Below the pieces are notes generated by a model. It was given only the letters and a program-made list of their open reading frames with translations, was not told the origin of the DNA and did no database searches. A stretch of 64,000 nucleotides of DNA from Flavobacterium sp. 9AF (GTDB taxonomy: Bacteria > Bacteroidota > Bacteroidia > Flavobacteriales > Flavobacteriaceae): the NCBI RefSeq assembly GCF_902506265.1, contig NZ_LR733556.1, positions 765,001 to 829,000 of the forward strand. Direction: 5' to 3'. The translations under genes and the position numbers were made by a program. How positions within the stretch are numbered: the stretch's first letter is position 1; the number at the start of each line of letters is the position of its first letter. This document shows positions 17,550-27,187 of the stretch, piece by piece.

Positions 17550-18726
17550 ATTGTTCTTCATTATCTTCAGTTAAACTATCAATAAAATCTTGTTCTTCTT
17601 GGGTTAACACTAAACCAGAATCTATATCCCAAAAATCAGTCAGTATAGTGTTGTTTCTGTTTAGTAAGGTTTTGTCTTTAAAAATTTCTTTTACATCATA
17701 AGTAAAAAGACGTTTTGTAAACTTATTGGTAACAAAATAATTTCTAACTTCTGTTTTTATCATTTCTTTATTTTGTTTAGCCAAAAAACCTATTTCTTCT
17801 TTTGCATACACTAAATAATATTCTTCATTGCCTTTTACTCTATAAGTCATTTTAAAAGCAGACTTAAAGACATTTTTTTTACCCGAAATAGCATAATCTG
17901 CATTTTGTTCTGCTCTATTAGGTTGTATAAAACTCTCTATTTCTATAATTATTCTTTTATTGTAATCATACAATATAATAAAATCGAACAAATATCCTTT
18001 TTCTTCATCCAAAGGCTTTACAATCAATTGATAATAATCTTCATTTTCTGGATATGATTTAATTTGAAAATCGAATTTCTTTTTAAATTTATTATCTAAT
18101 ATTTCATCAAGATATTTAAACTGATAATAATTTTCCATTAAGTTATTTAAATTATATCCATAAATATCTTTATCTGTTTTTTCATTTAATATTCCCAAAA
18201 CTCTATTTTGTTCCACTAGTATATCAGTTTTTATAGAGGATTTATCCTTTAAAATTTGAAAATTAACTAATCCATCATTATATAAAATGTTTGCTTCATT
18301 TTTCTTGAAAAACTCTCTAATATATACTCTCAAGTTTGCAGGAACTGACAACCTATTCTTAGAATTCTCTACTAAACCTTTTAAAATATCTTGTGGATGA
18401 TCTTTTGTTAAAATAATTTCAGGAAGTTTATTTACTGTACTTTCCAAATAAATAACATTTTCTTCCTCCTTTAATGTAATCGATTTTACAATGAATTTTT
18501 TATAAGAAGAATGACTAACCTCTAGATAAGAAGGCCTTTTCAAGTTTATCTTAACCATTCCATCAGCATTGGAAATAAAACTCTCTTTAGTACGAAGTAC
18601 TGTAAGCGTAACCTCATCTACAGGAAGTTGACTCTCAATATCCTTAAAAAGTATTGTAAGTTCATTCTCTTGAGAAAAGGTTTTTAAACAGCATATAACT
18701 AAAAAAAGAAAATAAATTCTTCTCAT
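17548..18726 (-). CDS. exported protein with carboxypeptidase-like regulatory domain
   Basis: A 392-residue protein from the ATG at 18726, chosen because the signal peptide (RRIYFLFLVICCLKTFS) begins directly there. An N-terminal beta-sandwich (about 20-95) has the pattern of carboxypeptidase-regulatory-like/DUF4480 domains common in Bacteroidota cell-surface proteins. The rest (about 100-390) is beta-rich with an acidic C-terminal end (DSLTEDNEEQ). There is no type IX sorting domain. Role unknown; probably periplasmic or attached to the outer membrane. Confidence 0.7.
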   Translation of the reverse strand: MRRIYFLFLVICCLKTFSQENELTILFKDIESQLPVDEVTLTVLRTKESFISNADGMVKINLKRPSYLEVSHSSYKKFIVKSITLKEEENVIYLESTVNKLPEIILTKDHPQDILKGLVENSKNRLSVPANLRVYIREFFKKNEANILYNDGLVNFQILKDKSSIKTDILVEQNRVLGILNEKTDKDIYGYNLNNLMENYYQFKYLDEILDNKFKKKFDFQIKSYPENEDYYQLIVKPLDEEKGYLFDFIILYDYNKRIIIEIESFIQPNRAEQNADYAISGKKNVFKSAFKMTYRVKGNEEYYLVYAKEEIGFLAKQNKEMIKTEVRNYFVTNKFTKRLFTYDVKEIFKDKTLLNRNNTILTDFWDIDSGLVLTQEEQDFIDSLTEDNEEQ

Positions 18727-18921
18727 CGGCAATAACAATTTTAACAAAAATAGGAATATTTAAATAAAAGCAAGCTTTTTAAATCTAAAAACAACAATTA
18801 GCGACATTTAGCGCACAAAAGTTAAACGTTTTATTTAACTATATTATTATTTAAATTTTCTTCAATTTTAATAACGCTTTATAATATAACAAAACAACTG
18901 AGAAAAACCCTACAATTAATT

Positions 18922-18948
18922 TTTAAAAAAAACTCCTCATAAGAGGAG
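18922..18948 (-). terminator. terminator after ferredoxin gene
   Basis: On the minus strand CTCCTC-TTAT-GAGGAG is followed by eight T residues, a few bases after the ferredoxin stop codon. The rest of 18727-18954 shows no gene or clear structure. Confidence 0.85.
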
Positions 18949-18954
18949 CTTCTT

Positions 18955-19305
18955 TTATTCATTATGTAGAAAAGATTGCCTATTTAACAAGGTTTCTTCC
19001 GATTCCACATAATCTTCATCAGGAACACAACAATCTACAGGACATACTGCTGCGCATTGAGGTTCTTCATGAAATCCTTTACATTCAGTACATTTACTTG
19101 GCACAATATAATACACATCGTCAGATAATGGAATCTGAGCTGCATCTGCATCTACTTCGCTACCATCAGGTAAAATTATTTTTCCAGATAGTTTTGTACC
19201 ATCTTTATATCTCCAATCATCTGCTCCTTCATATATAGCTGTATTAGGGCATTCAGGTTCACAAGCACCACAATTAATACATTCGTCGGTTATTTTTATT
19301 GCCAT
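18955..19305 (-). CDS. ferredoxin with two 4Fe-4S clusters
   Basis: A 116-residue dicluster ferredoxin for electron transfer. Cluster-binding motifs are [12 protein letters not shown] (10-21) and a second set CTECKG...[10 protein letters not shown] in the C-terminal half, with a longer spacer as in the YfhL/Allochromatium type. A 30-residue insertion lies between the clusters. It is transcribed divergently from the acyl-CoA reductase gene. It has its own terminator. Confidence 0.93.
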   Translation of the reverse strand: MAIKITDECINCGACEPECPNTAIYEGADDWRYKDGTKLSGKIILPDGSEVDADAAQIPLSDDVYYIVPSKCTECKGFHEEPQCAAVCPVDCCVPDEDYVESEETLLNRQSFLHNE

Positions 19306-19426
19306 ATTTATAAAATTAAAAGTTAGAAAATTGTCTATAGAAGTTTTTAAAATCTAATTAAATAGTCTAACTAAATCATTATTTTTGTGCAAAAATACAA
19401 TGTAAACAATTAAAAGCAAAAAACTA

Positions 19427-20485
19427 ATGTTACAAAATGAAATAAAAGAATGTTTTATAGAATTAGGTCATTTTCTAGATCAGTTTACTCATGATGAATA
19501 TGTAAAAAATGAAACCGTAAAAAACAATGCTCTATTTCATGATGATTTCATTCAGCTAATTGGATTATCACAATCACATAACGGTTGGTTTACAAAAGAC
19601 AATGTTTGCTTTTCAATAGCTTCATGGGCCAATGCGCTTACTAAAAAAAACCTAGATCATTGGATCTCATCTTATGATTTTTCTTCAGTTACAACAAAAA
19701 ATATCGGATTAATTTTAGCTGGTAATATTCCATTAGTTGGGTTTCATGATTTATTAAGTGTATTAATTACAGGACATAATGTTATTGTAAAAACATCGTC
19801 TAGCGATCAGTATTTAATTCAGTTTTTAGCAAAATATCTCACCAGTTTAGATAATCGATTTCAAGAAAAAATAATTTTTGTAGAAGGCAAATTAGAGAAC
19901 TTTGATGCCGTTATAGCCACAGGTAGCAATAATACAGCTCGTTATTTCGAATTTTACTTTAAGGACAAACCTAATATTATTAGAAAAAACAGAAATTCGG
20001 TTGCTATTTTAACAGGAGACGAAACTCAAGAAGAATTAGTTAACTTAGGAGAAGATATTTTTAGGTATTTTGGATTAGGATGTCGAAATGTTTCCAAAAT
20101 TTTTGTTCCAAAAGACTACAATTTTGATGCTTTCTTCAATGCTATGTTCAATTACCAAGAAATCATTAAATACGATAAATATGCTAATAATTATGATTAT
20201 AACAAAGCAGTTTATTTAATGAGTAATTACAAATTACTAGACAATGGCTTTTTGACTTTAAAAGAAGATGAAAATTATGCATCTCCAATATCTTCTGTAT
20301 TTTATGAATATTATGAAAATAAAAATGAGGTAATTCAAAAACTCCAAAATGACGTTGATAGAATTCAATGCATTGTTAGTAAAAATCATATTAAGAACAG
20401 TATAAAATTTGGCCAAACACAAAAACCAAATCTTTGGGATTATGCCGATAATATTGATACTATTGAATTTTTAATATCATTATAA
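19427..20485 (+). CDS. acyl-CoA reductase (LuxC-like)
   Basis: A 352-residue protein of the LuxC-type acyl-CoA reductase/aldehyde dehydrogenase-like family. Visible family segments are GLILAGNIPLVGFHD (Rossmann-like entry), VIVKTSSSDQYL, NIIRKNRNSVAILTG and the glycine/cysteine motif FRYFGLGCRNVSKIF, whose Cys is the expected nucleophile. The substrate is not known. No luxD/luxE partner is present; the next gene, serC, is 143 bases downstream. Confidence 0.85.
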   Translation: MLQNEIKECFIELGHFLDQFTHDEYVKNETVKNNALFHDDFIQLIGLSQSHNGWFTKDNVCFSIASWANALTKKNLDHWISSYDFSSVTTKNIGLILAGNIPLVGFHDLLSVLITGHNVIVKTSSSDQYLIQFLAKYLTSLDNRFQEKIIFVEGKLENFDAVIATGSNNTARYFEFYFKDKPNIIRKNRNSVAILTGDETQEELVNLGEDIFRYFGLGCRNVSKIFVPKDYNFDAFFNAMFNYQEIIKYDKYANNYDYNKAVYLMSNYKLLDNGFLTLKEDENYASPISSVFYEYYENKNEVIQKLQNDVDRIQCIVSKNHIKNSIKFGQTQKPNLWDYADNIDTIEFLISL

Positions 20486-20628
20486 TGCATTTACTACAAC
20501 GTTATTGTTAATAACATTGAATAATTAACAACAAAAAGAATTATAATTATAAAGCGTATTTGCGAAATTTGCTAACACTATAAAATCACAACTCTTTTCA
20601 AATTTATTTTGAAATAAAATTATAACAA

Positions 20629-21699
20629 ATGAAAAAACACAATTACAGCGCTGGTCCTTGTATTCTACCTCAAGAAGTATTTGAAAAAGCTTCAAAATCA
20701 ATATTAAACTTTAACGATAGTGGATTATCCATATTAGAAATTTCTCACAGAAGTAAAGATTTTGTAGCTGTAATGGAAGAAGCAAGAGCTTTAGTACTAG
20801 AATTATTAAACTTAGAAGGTAAAGGTTATCAAGCTTTGTTTTTACAAGGCGGAGCTAGTTTAGAATTTTTAATGGTTCCTTATAACTTAATGAAGGTAAA
20901 TGGAAAAGCAGCCTATTTAGATACAGGAACTTGGGCAAGTGGTGCTATCAAAGAAGCAAAACCTTTTGGAGAAACCGTAGTAGTTGCATCATCAAAAGAG
21001 AGTAATTACAATCATATTCCTAAAAACTACACTATCCCATCTGATGCAGATTATTTTCACTGTACATCAAACAATACTATATTTGGAACACAAATGAAGG
21101 CATTTCCAACTACCAATATTCCAGTAGTTTGTGATATGAGTTCTGATATTTTTTCAAGAAATCTTGATTTCTCAAAATTTGATTTAATTTATGCAGGCGC
21201 TCAAAAAAACATGGGACCAGCAGGCACTACATTAGTAGTTGTTAAAGAAGAAATTCTAGGTAAAACAGGAAGAGCTATACCAAATATCTTAAATTATGAG
21301 CAGCACATCTCAAAAGAGAGTATGTATAATACTCCGGCTGTTTTTGCAGTGTACACCTCTTTACTTACCTTACAATGGTTAAAAAACTTAGGAGGAATTA
21401 ATGCTATTGAAAAAATAAATAATGCAAAAGCCAATTTACTTTACACAGAGATTGACCGTAATCCTTTATTTAAAGGGACAGCTGCTATAGAAGATAGAAG
21501 CCATATGAATGCAACATTCTTACTTGAGAACGATGCTCTTCAGGAACAATTTGATAGTTTGTGGAAGAAAGCAGGTATTTCTGGCATTAATGGCCACCGA
21601 TCTGTAGGAGGATATAGAGCTTCTATGTACAATGCTTTACCTATAGAAAGTGTACAGGTTCTAGTGGATGTAATGAAGGAATTAGAAAAAAATAGTTAA
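20629..21699 (+). CDS. serC: phosphoserine aminotransferase
   Basis: A 356-residue class V PLP aminotransferase that makes 3-phosphoserine from 3-phosphohydroxypyruvate with glutamate. The N-terminus HNYSAGPCILP and the substrate-binding GHRSVGGYRASMYNA near the C-terminus are typical; the PLP lysine lies in YAGAQKNMGPAG. Directly followed by the dehydrogenase of the same pathway (53 bases), so the two form a serine-biosynthesis unit. No phosphoserine phosphatase gene lies in the window. Confidence 0.96.
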   Translation: MKKHNYSAGPCILPQEVFEKASKSILNFNDSGLSILEISHRSKDFVAVMEEARALVLELLNLEGKGYQALFLQGGASLEFLMVPYNLMKVNGKAAYLDTGTWASGAIKEAKPFGETVVVASSKESNYNHIPKNYTIPSDADYFHCTSNNTIFGTQMKAFPTTNIPVVCDMSSDIFSRNLDFSKFDLIYAGAQKNMGPAGTTLVVVKEEILGKTGRAIPNILNYEQHISKESMYNTPAVFAVYTSLLTLQWLKNLGGINAIEKINNAKANLLYTEIDRNPLFKGTAAIEDRSHMNATFLLENDALQEQFDSLWKKAGISGINGHRSVGGYRASMYNALPIESVQVLVDVMKELEKNS

Positions 21700-21751
21700 G
21701 AAAATTATACAAGATTTAACGTTAGAAAAATCTTATTTTAAATAAAAAACA

Positions 21752-22708
21752 ATGAAAGTATTAGCGAACGATGGTATTTCTAAAGCAGGCATTAAAGTTT
21801 TAGAAAAAGCAGGATTTGAAGTAATTACCACAAAAGTAGCTCAAGAACAAGTAGCTTCTTTTATCAACACACATGATGTTAAAGTAATTTTAGTACGTAG
21901 TGCTACAAAAGTAAGACAAGACATTATTGACTCTTGTCCTGGATTAAAAATAATTGGTCGTGGAGGAGTAGGAATGGATAACATTGATGTTGACTATGCA
22001 AGAAAGCAAGGAATTCATGTAATAAACACTCCCGCTTCTTCTAGTGAAAGTGTAGCTGAATTAGTTTTTGCTCATTTATTCACAGGAGTTCGATTCTTAC
22101 ACGATTCTAATAGAAATATGCCTTTAGAAGGAGATACAAATTTCGATGGATTAAAAAAAGCTTATGCTAATGGTATCGAATTAAAAGGAAAAACTCTTGG
22201 TATTATTGGATTTGGGAGAATTGGACAAGCAGTTGCAAAAATGGCTTTAGGTTTAGGCATGAAAGTAATTGCATCTGATAAATATGTAGGTGAAGCTGTC
22301 ATTCGTGTGGATTTCTATAATGGCCAATTTATCAACGTGGACATCAAAACAGAGCCAATGGAAGAACTTCTAAAACACTCCGACTTTATTACTTTACATG
22401 TTCCTGCACAAGATGGATATGTAATTGGTAGAGAAGAATTTAAATTAATGAAAGAAGATGTAGGAATTGTAAATGCCGCTCGTGGTGGTGTTATTGATGA
22501 AGTAGCTTTAGTTGAAGCATTAGACGAAGAAAAAGTTTTATTTGCAGGACTAGATGTATTCGAAGATGAACCCACTCCAGCGATGAAAGTTTTAATGCAT
22601 CCTAAAATTTCATTAACTCCCCATATTGGTGCAGCTACTCTTGAGGCACAAGATAGGATTGGAACAGAATTAGCTGATCAAATTATAAGTTTGTTAAAAA
22701 ACAATTAA
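21752..22708 (+). CDS. serA: D-2-hydroxyacid dehydrogenase (3-phosphoglycerate dehydrogenase)
   Basis: A 318-residue NAD-dependent D-isomer 2-hydroxyacid dehydrogenase. The NAD-binding motif is TLGIIGFGRIGQAVA, the catalytic Arg region is NAARGGVIDE, the acid is in LDVFEDEP and the catalytic His in LTPHIGAAT. It is the short form without an ACT domain, so it is probably not serine-inhibited in the classical way. Position behind serC supports the phosphoglycerate substrate. One glycine-poor insert (VGEAVIRVDFYNG) follows the coenzyme domain. Confidence 0.9.
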   Translation: MKVLANDGISKAGIKVLEKAGFEVITTKVAQEQVASFINTHDVKVILVRSATKVRQDIIDSCPGLKIIGRGGVGMDNIDVDYARKQGIHVINTPASSSESVAELVFAHLFTGVRFLHDSNRNMPLEGDTNFDGLKKAYANGIELKGKTLGIIGFGRIGQAVAKMALGLGMKVIASDKYVGEAVIRVDFYNGQFINVDIKTEPMEELLKHSDFITLHVPAQDGYVIGREEFKLMKEDVGIVNAARGGVIDEVALVEALDEEKVLFAGLDVFEDEPTPAMKVLMHPKISLTPHIGAATLEAQDRIGTELADQIISLLKNN

Positions 22709-22750
22709 AAAATTCCCTAACTTTAACATCCAACTTAAAAACAAGTAATT

Positions 22751-23380
22751 ATGTCAGGAATTTTAGATTTATTAAACAGTGATTTAGGTAAGCAAATCAT
22801 TAGCAATGTTAGTGATAAAACAGGGATAAATTCTACTCAAGCAACAGAAGTAGTTTCTTCTAGTTTACCAGCTTTATTAGGAGCTATGCAAGGAAATCTT
22901 CTTTCTGGAAATGGAGCAGAAGGACTAATAAATGCAGTAACAGGTGGAAAGCACGACGGTAGTATCTTAGATAATCTAAGTGGTTTTATTAATGGTGGTG
23001 ATTTTGCTGACGGTTCAAAAATTTTAGGACATTTATTAGGTGACAAACTAGGTTCAGTTGAAAACGGAATTAGTGAAAAAACTGGAGTTTCAAGTAGTAT
23101 AATATCAAAAATCCTACCTATGCTTGCTCCCATTATTATGGGCTATTTAGGAAAACAAACTAAATCTAAAGGTGTTTCAGATGGAGCAGGTTTAGGAAGT
23201 ATTTTAGGTGGTCTTTTAGGTGGATCATCTGATGGAGGTTCTATTGGAGGAAGCATTTTAAATTCCGTTTTAGATCAAAATAATGATGGAAAAGTAGATG
23301 TTAATGATGCAATAACTGCTGTTACTAAGAAAAAAGGTGGTTTAGGAGGCTTATTAGGTAGTCTCTTTGGAAAAAAATAA
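22751..23380 (+). CDS. DUF937 family protein
   Basis: A 209-residue protein of the DUF937 family (YidB-like). It has an N-terminal helical module (GILDLLNSDLGKQIISNVS), a SSSLPALLGAM segment, a second similar module with SSIISKILPMLAPIIMGYLGK, and a Gly/Leu/Ser-rich C-terminus (about 140-209) containing DQNNDGKVDVNDAI, which looks like a single EF-hand-type calcium loop. There is no signal peptide. It lies 42 bases behind serA and is closed by a terminator. Confidence 0.85.
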   Translation: MSGILDLLNSDLGKQIISNVSDKTGINSTQATEVVSSSLPALLGAMQGNLLSGNGAEGLINAVTGGKHDGSILDNLSGFINGGDFADGSKILGHLLGDKLGSVENGISEKTGVSSSIISKILPMLAPIIMGYLGKQTKSKGVSDGAGLGSILGGLLGGSSDGGSIGGSILNSVLDQNNDGKVDVNDAITAVTKKKGGLGGLLGSLFGKK

Positions 23381-23400
23381 AATAAAACCATAATATGTTA

Positions 23401-23430
23401 AAAGCATCGACAAAGTCGGTGCTTTTTTTT
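23401..23430 (+). terminator. terminator after DUF937 gene
   Basis: An 11-bp stem with one G-T wobble (AAAGCATCGAC / GTCGGTGCTTT) closes an AAA loop and continues into eight T residues, 20 bases after the stop codon. Confidence 0.9.
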
Positions 23431-23482
23431 ATCTTTATGTCAATAAAAATCAGAGCTAAATAAATACTTTAAAGCCTCAACC

Positions 23483-23911
23483 TTGAAACAATATCTAATT
23501 ATATTATCATTAATTATAGGAATTTCAGCAGCCTGCAATTCCTCAAAAAATATTGTTGATTATGAAAAACCAAAATTAGTAAGTGATACACTTCGCATTG
23601 CTAATAAAGAAGTTGAATATGAAGTCATAATCATTGATGCTGGTTTTACCTCTTGGTTTAACACAAGTGCTAGACCTAGGAATTATTATTCGCAAAATTA
23701 CTTAGAAGCAAGAAATAGGGTTTGGATTTTAGAATGGAACAGAAGAGCCATGATGCCGTTGCAATACAATCCAAATTTATATGAAATGCAAATAGATTAT
23801 GACAATTCTATAGATTATGGCTACGAAGTAAATTATCTCATATACAATTATCTTGTCTATTTTCAATTGAAAAACAATCAAAAACTGGGTGGCTTTTTAG
23901 CTCGAATTTAA
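23483..23911 (+). CDS. DUF6146 family lipoprotein
   Basis: A 142-residue lipoprotein with a TTG start at 23483; no ATG lies at a sensible position, and the signal peptide (YLIILSLIIGISAAC, lipid Cys18) begins directly after the TTG. The mature part has an aromatic/Asn-rich centre (NYYSQNYLEARNRVWILEWN) and resembles the small DUF6146 lipoproteins that follow serA in flavobacteria. Function unknown. Four bases separate it from the next gene. Confidence 0.75.
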   Translation: MKQYLIILSLIIGISAACNSSKNIVDYEKPKLVSDTLRIANKEVEYEVIIIDAGFTSWFNTSARPRNYYSQNYLEARNRVWILEWNRRAMMPLQYNPNLYEMQIDYDNSIDYGYEVNYLIYNYLVYFQLKNNQKLGGFLARI

Positions 23912-23915
23912 ACTA

Positions 23916-24245
23916 ATGAACAAACTAAAACAACGGTGGAATATAAACTCCAATTGGCAACTGATAATCATTTTTATTGTATTTGCCATAACAGGCTCAA
24001 CAGCAGCATATATTTCAAAACCTATAACTAATTATTTAGGAATTACAAAAGATTCCATGTCTATATGGCTATATTGGCCTTTACGCCTAATTCTAATTTT
24101 CCCTTTATACCAAGTCCTTTTAGTTTTAATTGGATGGATTTTTGGCCAATTTCACTTCTTTTGGGAATTTGAAAAGAAAATGCTTTACAAAATGAGACTT
24201 AAATTTATAGCCGATTTTTTCGATCAGATTTTCGAAAAAAAGTAA
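23916..24245 (+). CDS. DUF6787 family membrane protein
   Basis: A 109-residue protein with two transmembrane helices (about 15-34 and 49-72) and aromatic residues next to them (FHFFWEFEKKML). It resembles the DUF6787 family, which sits behind the DUF6146 lipoprotein gene in flavobacteria. The four-base spacing implies co-translation. Function unknown. Confidence 0.75.
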   Translation: MNKLKQRWNINSNWQLIIIFIVFAITGSTAAYISKPITNYLGITKDSMSIWLYWPLRLILIFPLYQVLLVLIGWIFGQFHFFWEFEKKMLYKMRLKFIADFFDQIFEKK

Positions 24246-24286
24246 AAAACTTATTTTATTATGTTTGAATTTCTTATTTTTGATTA

Positions 24287-25153
24287 ATGATAAGAATAGT
24301 ATCAAATTATAATAATGAATTAAAACTTAAAGGTTTTAATGTTTTCCAAATTGAAACGGACGACAACGCAACAAAAACCTACAGTAGAAAGGATTTTTAC
24401 AAAATATGCTTAACAACTGGTAAAAGTAAAATTCATTATGCTGACAGAAGTTTTGAAGCTAATGACACCATTTTGTTTTTTGGCAATCCAAACATTCCTT
24501 ATTCTTGGGAAACTTTATCCACTAAATACATAGGATACACTATCCTATTTTCTGAAGATTTTTTTGTTTCTGGAAAGCATTCTATTAACCTCCAAAAATC
24601 TCCTTTGTTTAGTTTAGGCGGAACTCCTATTTTAGAAATTTCAGAAGCGCAACGTGAATTTTTAAATAAGCTTTTCGAAAAAATGATAGAAGAGCAACAA
24701 TCTGATTATGAGTTTAAAGATGATTTGATTCGTAATTATATTGATTTGATTTTACACGAATCTTTAAAACTAAAACCATCTGAAAATTTCAATCAAGAAA
24801 AAAGTAGTGCTTCGCGTTTAACACGCGTTTTTATGGAACTTTTAGAAAGACAATTTCCCATTGAAAATCCAGAAAATTCGTTGCAATTAAAAACGGCTAA
24901 AGACTATGCTGAAGTACTTTCGGTTCATGTTAACTCACTAAACAGAGCTGTGAAAGAAGTTACAGGTAAAACTACAACAACTATCATTTCAGAACGTATT
25001 ACCAATGAAGCTAAAGCGATTTTACAACATACAGATTGGAATATTTCGGAAATAGCGTATGCTTTAGGTTTTGAATATCCTACCTATTTTAATAACTTCT
25101 TTAAAAAACAAACAGGAAACAACCCCACTCACTTCAGAACAGAAGCTGTTTGA
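24287..25153 (+). CDS. AraC-family transcriptional regulator
   Basis: A 288-residue regulator. Residues 1-165 form a cupin-like ligand-binding domain (IHYADRSFEANDTILFFGNPN), and 185-288 form the AraC double helix-turn-helix with AKDYAEVLSVHVNSLNRAVKE and NISEIAYALGFEYPTYFNNFFKK, the conserved second helix-turn-helix. It stands 85 bases before, and on the same strand as, the cupin/hydrolase pair, which it probably controls. No ligand can be deduced. Confidence 0.92.
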   Translation: MIRIVSNYNNELKLKGFNVFQIETDDNATKTYSRKDFYKICLTTGKSKIHYADRSFEANDTILFFGNPNIPYSWETLSTKYIGYTILFSEDFFVSGKHSINLQKSPLFSLGGTPILEISEAQREFLNKLFEKMIEEQQSDYEFKDDLIRNYIDLILHESLKLKPSENFNQEKSSASRLTRVFMELLERQFPIENPENSLQLKTAKDYAEVLSVHVNSLNRAVKEVTGKTTTTIISERITNEAKAILQHTDWNISEIAYALGFEYPTYFNNFFKKQTGNNPTHFRTEAV

Positions 25154-25237
25154 ATTTCTTAACATTTCGTTTGATTTCTATTATTTACTTATTCTTCACT
25201 AACCTAATTTTGCATTGTAAATCAATACAATTGTAAA

Positions 25238-25726
25238 ATGAAAAAAAAGTTTTTAATAACAACAATTACACTCGTTGTTGTTATAGCTTGTAATAATGTA
25301 AAAAATCAAAAAAAAATGGAAAATCAGAATTCAACTTCTCTATATCCAAAGGGACAAAAATTACCAAACGATTGGTTCACTGGAAATGCTTTTATAACAC
25401 CATTAGTTGCAAAAGACAGCAATAATGAATTCTCTATTGGTAGTGTATCTTTTGAAATAGGAGCAAGAACGCATTGGCATACGCATCCAAAAGGACAAGT
25501 TTTATTAGTTACAGAAGGTAGCGGTTTGTATCAAGAAAAAGGAAAAAAAGCTCAAATTATTAAAAAAGGTGATGTAATAAATATTCCTGAAAATATAGAA
25601 CATTGGCACGGAGCTTCTGCAAAAACTTCGATGACGCATACAGCAATTACCAATTTTAAAGATGACGAACAAGTTACTTGGTTAGAACCTGTAACAGATT
25701 CTGAATTTAATGTAGCAAATCAGTAA
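25238..25726 (+). CDS. cupin-domain lipoprotein
   Basis: A 162-residue single-domain cupin with a lipoprotein signal (TTITLVVVIAC, lipid Cys18). Metal ligands of cupin motif 1 are in HWHTHPKGQ and motif 2 is in GDVINIPENIEHWHGAS. Relatives of this group are often found with carboxymuconolactone decarboxylase-like or quinone-handling proteins. Here it precedes an exported alpha/beta hydrolase by four bases, so both probably act outside the cytoplasmic membrane on the same compound. Confidence 0.88.
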   Translation: MKKKFLITTITLVVVIACNNVKNQKKMENQNSTSLYPKGQKLPNDWFTGNAFITPLVAKDSNNEFSIGSVSFEIGARTHWHTHPKGQVLLVTEGSGLYQEKGKKAQIIKKGDVINIPENIEHWHGASAKTSMTHTAITNFKDDEQVTWLEPVTDSEFNVANQ

Positions 25727-25730
25727 TACT

Positions 25731-26792
25731 ATGAAAAAAAAATTATACTTGTTGTTAACATGCATCGTAACAGTTATCACATCTTGTAATCAAAAAACAA
25801 CAACAGAAAATAATAAAAATATAGAAGAAATGAATACAAAAGAAGAACATTATACTTTTCAACTTAGTGAAAAAGTAACGCGTCAAAAAGTAAGTTTTAA
25901 AAATCGTTACGGAATTGAATTAGTTGGCGATTTATACTTACCTAAAAATGGAGGAACCAATCTTCCTGCGTTAGCAATTAGCGGCCCTTTTGGAGCTGTA
26001 AAAGAACAATCGTCTGGATTATATGCTAACCAAATGGCACAACGTGGCTTTGTTGTTTTAGCTTTTGACCCTTCTTATACTGGTGAAAGTAGTGGCGAGC
26101 CAAGAAATATTGCTTCACCAGATATTAATACTGAAGACTTTAGTGCAGCTATCGATTTCTTAGGACTACAAAAAAATGTAGATCGAAATAAAATTGGAAT
26201 CATTGGAATTTGTGGTTTTGGTGGATTTGCATTAAATGCTACAGCGGTAGACAAACGTGCTAAAGCAGTTGCGACAACCAGTATGTACGATATGACTAGA
26301 GTTACTTCAAAAGGATATTATGATGCTGTGACTTTGGAACAAAGAACCCAAATGTTAGAACAACTTAGTCAACAACGTTGGAAAGATGCAGAGAACGGAG
26401 CCCCTTTCTATGATTATTCAAGAAGTTTACCAGATACATTAACTGGTAATGAACCTGAATTTGTAAAAGGATATTTTGACTATTACAAAACACCAAGAGG
26501 TTTTCATGAACGTTCTATTAATTCAAATGCTGCTTGGGCTGCAACATCATCTTTATCTCTTATGAATATGCCTATTTTAACGTATATAAAAGAAATTTCA
26601 CCAAGACCAGTGTTAATTATTGCGGGTGAAAATGCACACTCTAAGTATTTTAGTGAAGATGCTTTTAAAGCAGCCAATGAACCAAAAGAATTATTAATTA
26701 TTCCTGGAAAAGTGCATACCGATTTATATGACAAAACTGATGTAATCCCTTTTGAAAAGCTTGACAGCTTTTTCAAAGAAAACTTACACTAA
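25731..26792 (+). CDS. exported alpha/beta hydrolase with cysteine nucleophile
   Basis: A 353-residue lipoprotein (signal LLLTCIVTVITSC) of the alpha/beta hydrolase/dienelactone-hydrolase superfamily (YcjY-like). The nucleophile elbow is GICGFGG, with Cys where most members have Ser, as in dienelactone hydrolases. The acid is likely in IIAGENAHS and the catalytic His in IPGKVHTDLY. An oxyanion-hole segment is ISGPFGAVKEQ. Transcribed with the cupin gene; a bidirectional terminator follows. Confidence 0.88.
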   Translation: MKKKLYLLLTCIVTVITSCNQKTTTENNKNIEEMNTKEEHYTFQLSEKVTRQKVSFKNRYGIELVGDLYLPKNGGTNLPALAISGPFGAVKEQSSGLYANQMAQRGFVVLAFDPSYTGESSGEPRNIASPDINTEDFSAAIDFLGLQKNVDRNKIGIIGICGFGGFALNATAVDKRAKAVATTSMYDMTRVTSKGYYDAVTLEQRTQMLEQLSQQRWKDAENGAPFYDYSRSLPDTLTGNEPEFVKGYFDYYKTPRGFHERSINSNAAWAATSSLSLMNMPILTYIKEISPRPVLIIAGENAHSKYFSEDAFKAANEPKELLIIPGKVHTDLYDKTDVIPFEKLDSFFKENLH

Positions 26793-26801
26793 AACTCCAA
26801 T

Positions 26802-26829
26802 AAAAAATCCCGATAATTCGGGATTTTTT
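26802..26829. terminator. bidirectional terminator
   Basis: A perfect 12-bp stem (AAAAAATCCCGA / TCGGGATTTTTT) around a TAAT loop, with A and T runs on the two sides. It serves both the hydrolase gene and the convergent small membrane protein gene, whose stop codon it overlaps. Confidence 0.92.
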
Positions 26830-27130
26830 ATTCTTCTTTTTTTATAACATATTGATAAATCCATGTTATTGTAAACGTAGGTATAAAATCGATAAAAGGA
26901 AAAGCTTCTTCAATAAAACCTATAATACCTGCTACTTTTCCTGTAACTCCTTTGTACATATACATTAAAAGCAAACCTGAAATAGGTGCCCAAACCACAT
27001 CAATAACTTCTGCAAACAAAGGGACTACATAAGAAAGCATACCTATCAAATCAAATAAAATACTCAAAATCAATTTAGTATTTTTACTTGAATCTTTAGA
27101 TTTAGTAATAACTTGAACTTCTTCTGCCAT
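26828..27130 (-). CDS. small hypothetical membrane protein
   Basis: A 100-residue protein with a charged N-terminus and two or three hydrophobic helices (about 20-41, 46-59, 65-93). It contains PISGLLLMYMYKGVTGKVAGIIGFIEE. I do not recognise a named family with confidence. It stands alone between the terminator and folE. Confidence 0.65.
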   Translation of the reverse strand: MAEEVQVITKSKDSSKNTKLILSILFDLIGMLSYVVPLFAEVIDVVWAPISGLLLMYMYKGVTGKVAGIIGFIEEAFPFIDFIPTFTITWIYQYVIKKEE

Positions 27131-27187
27131 TTAAAATATATTTAAAAAATTAGTTGATTTAAATATAACAAAATAAATGCCAAAAAA

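Noticed and set aside
24275..24282. TATTTTTG as promoter of the AraC gene
   Set aside because: Transcription would start at or after the ATG at 24287 and no TTG stands at the right distance.
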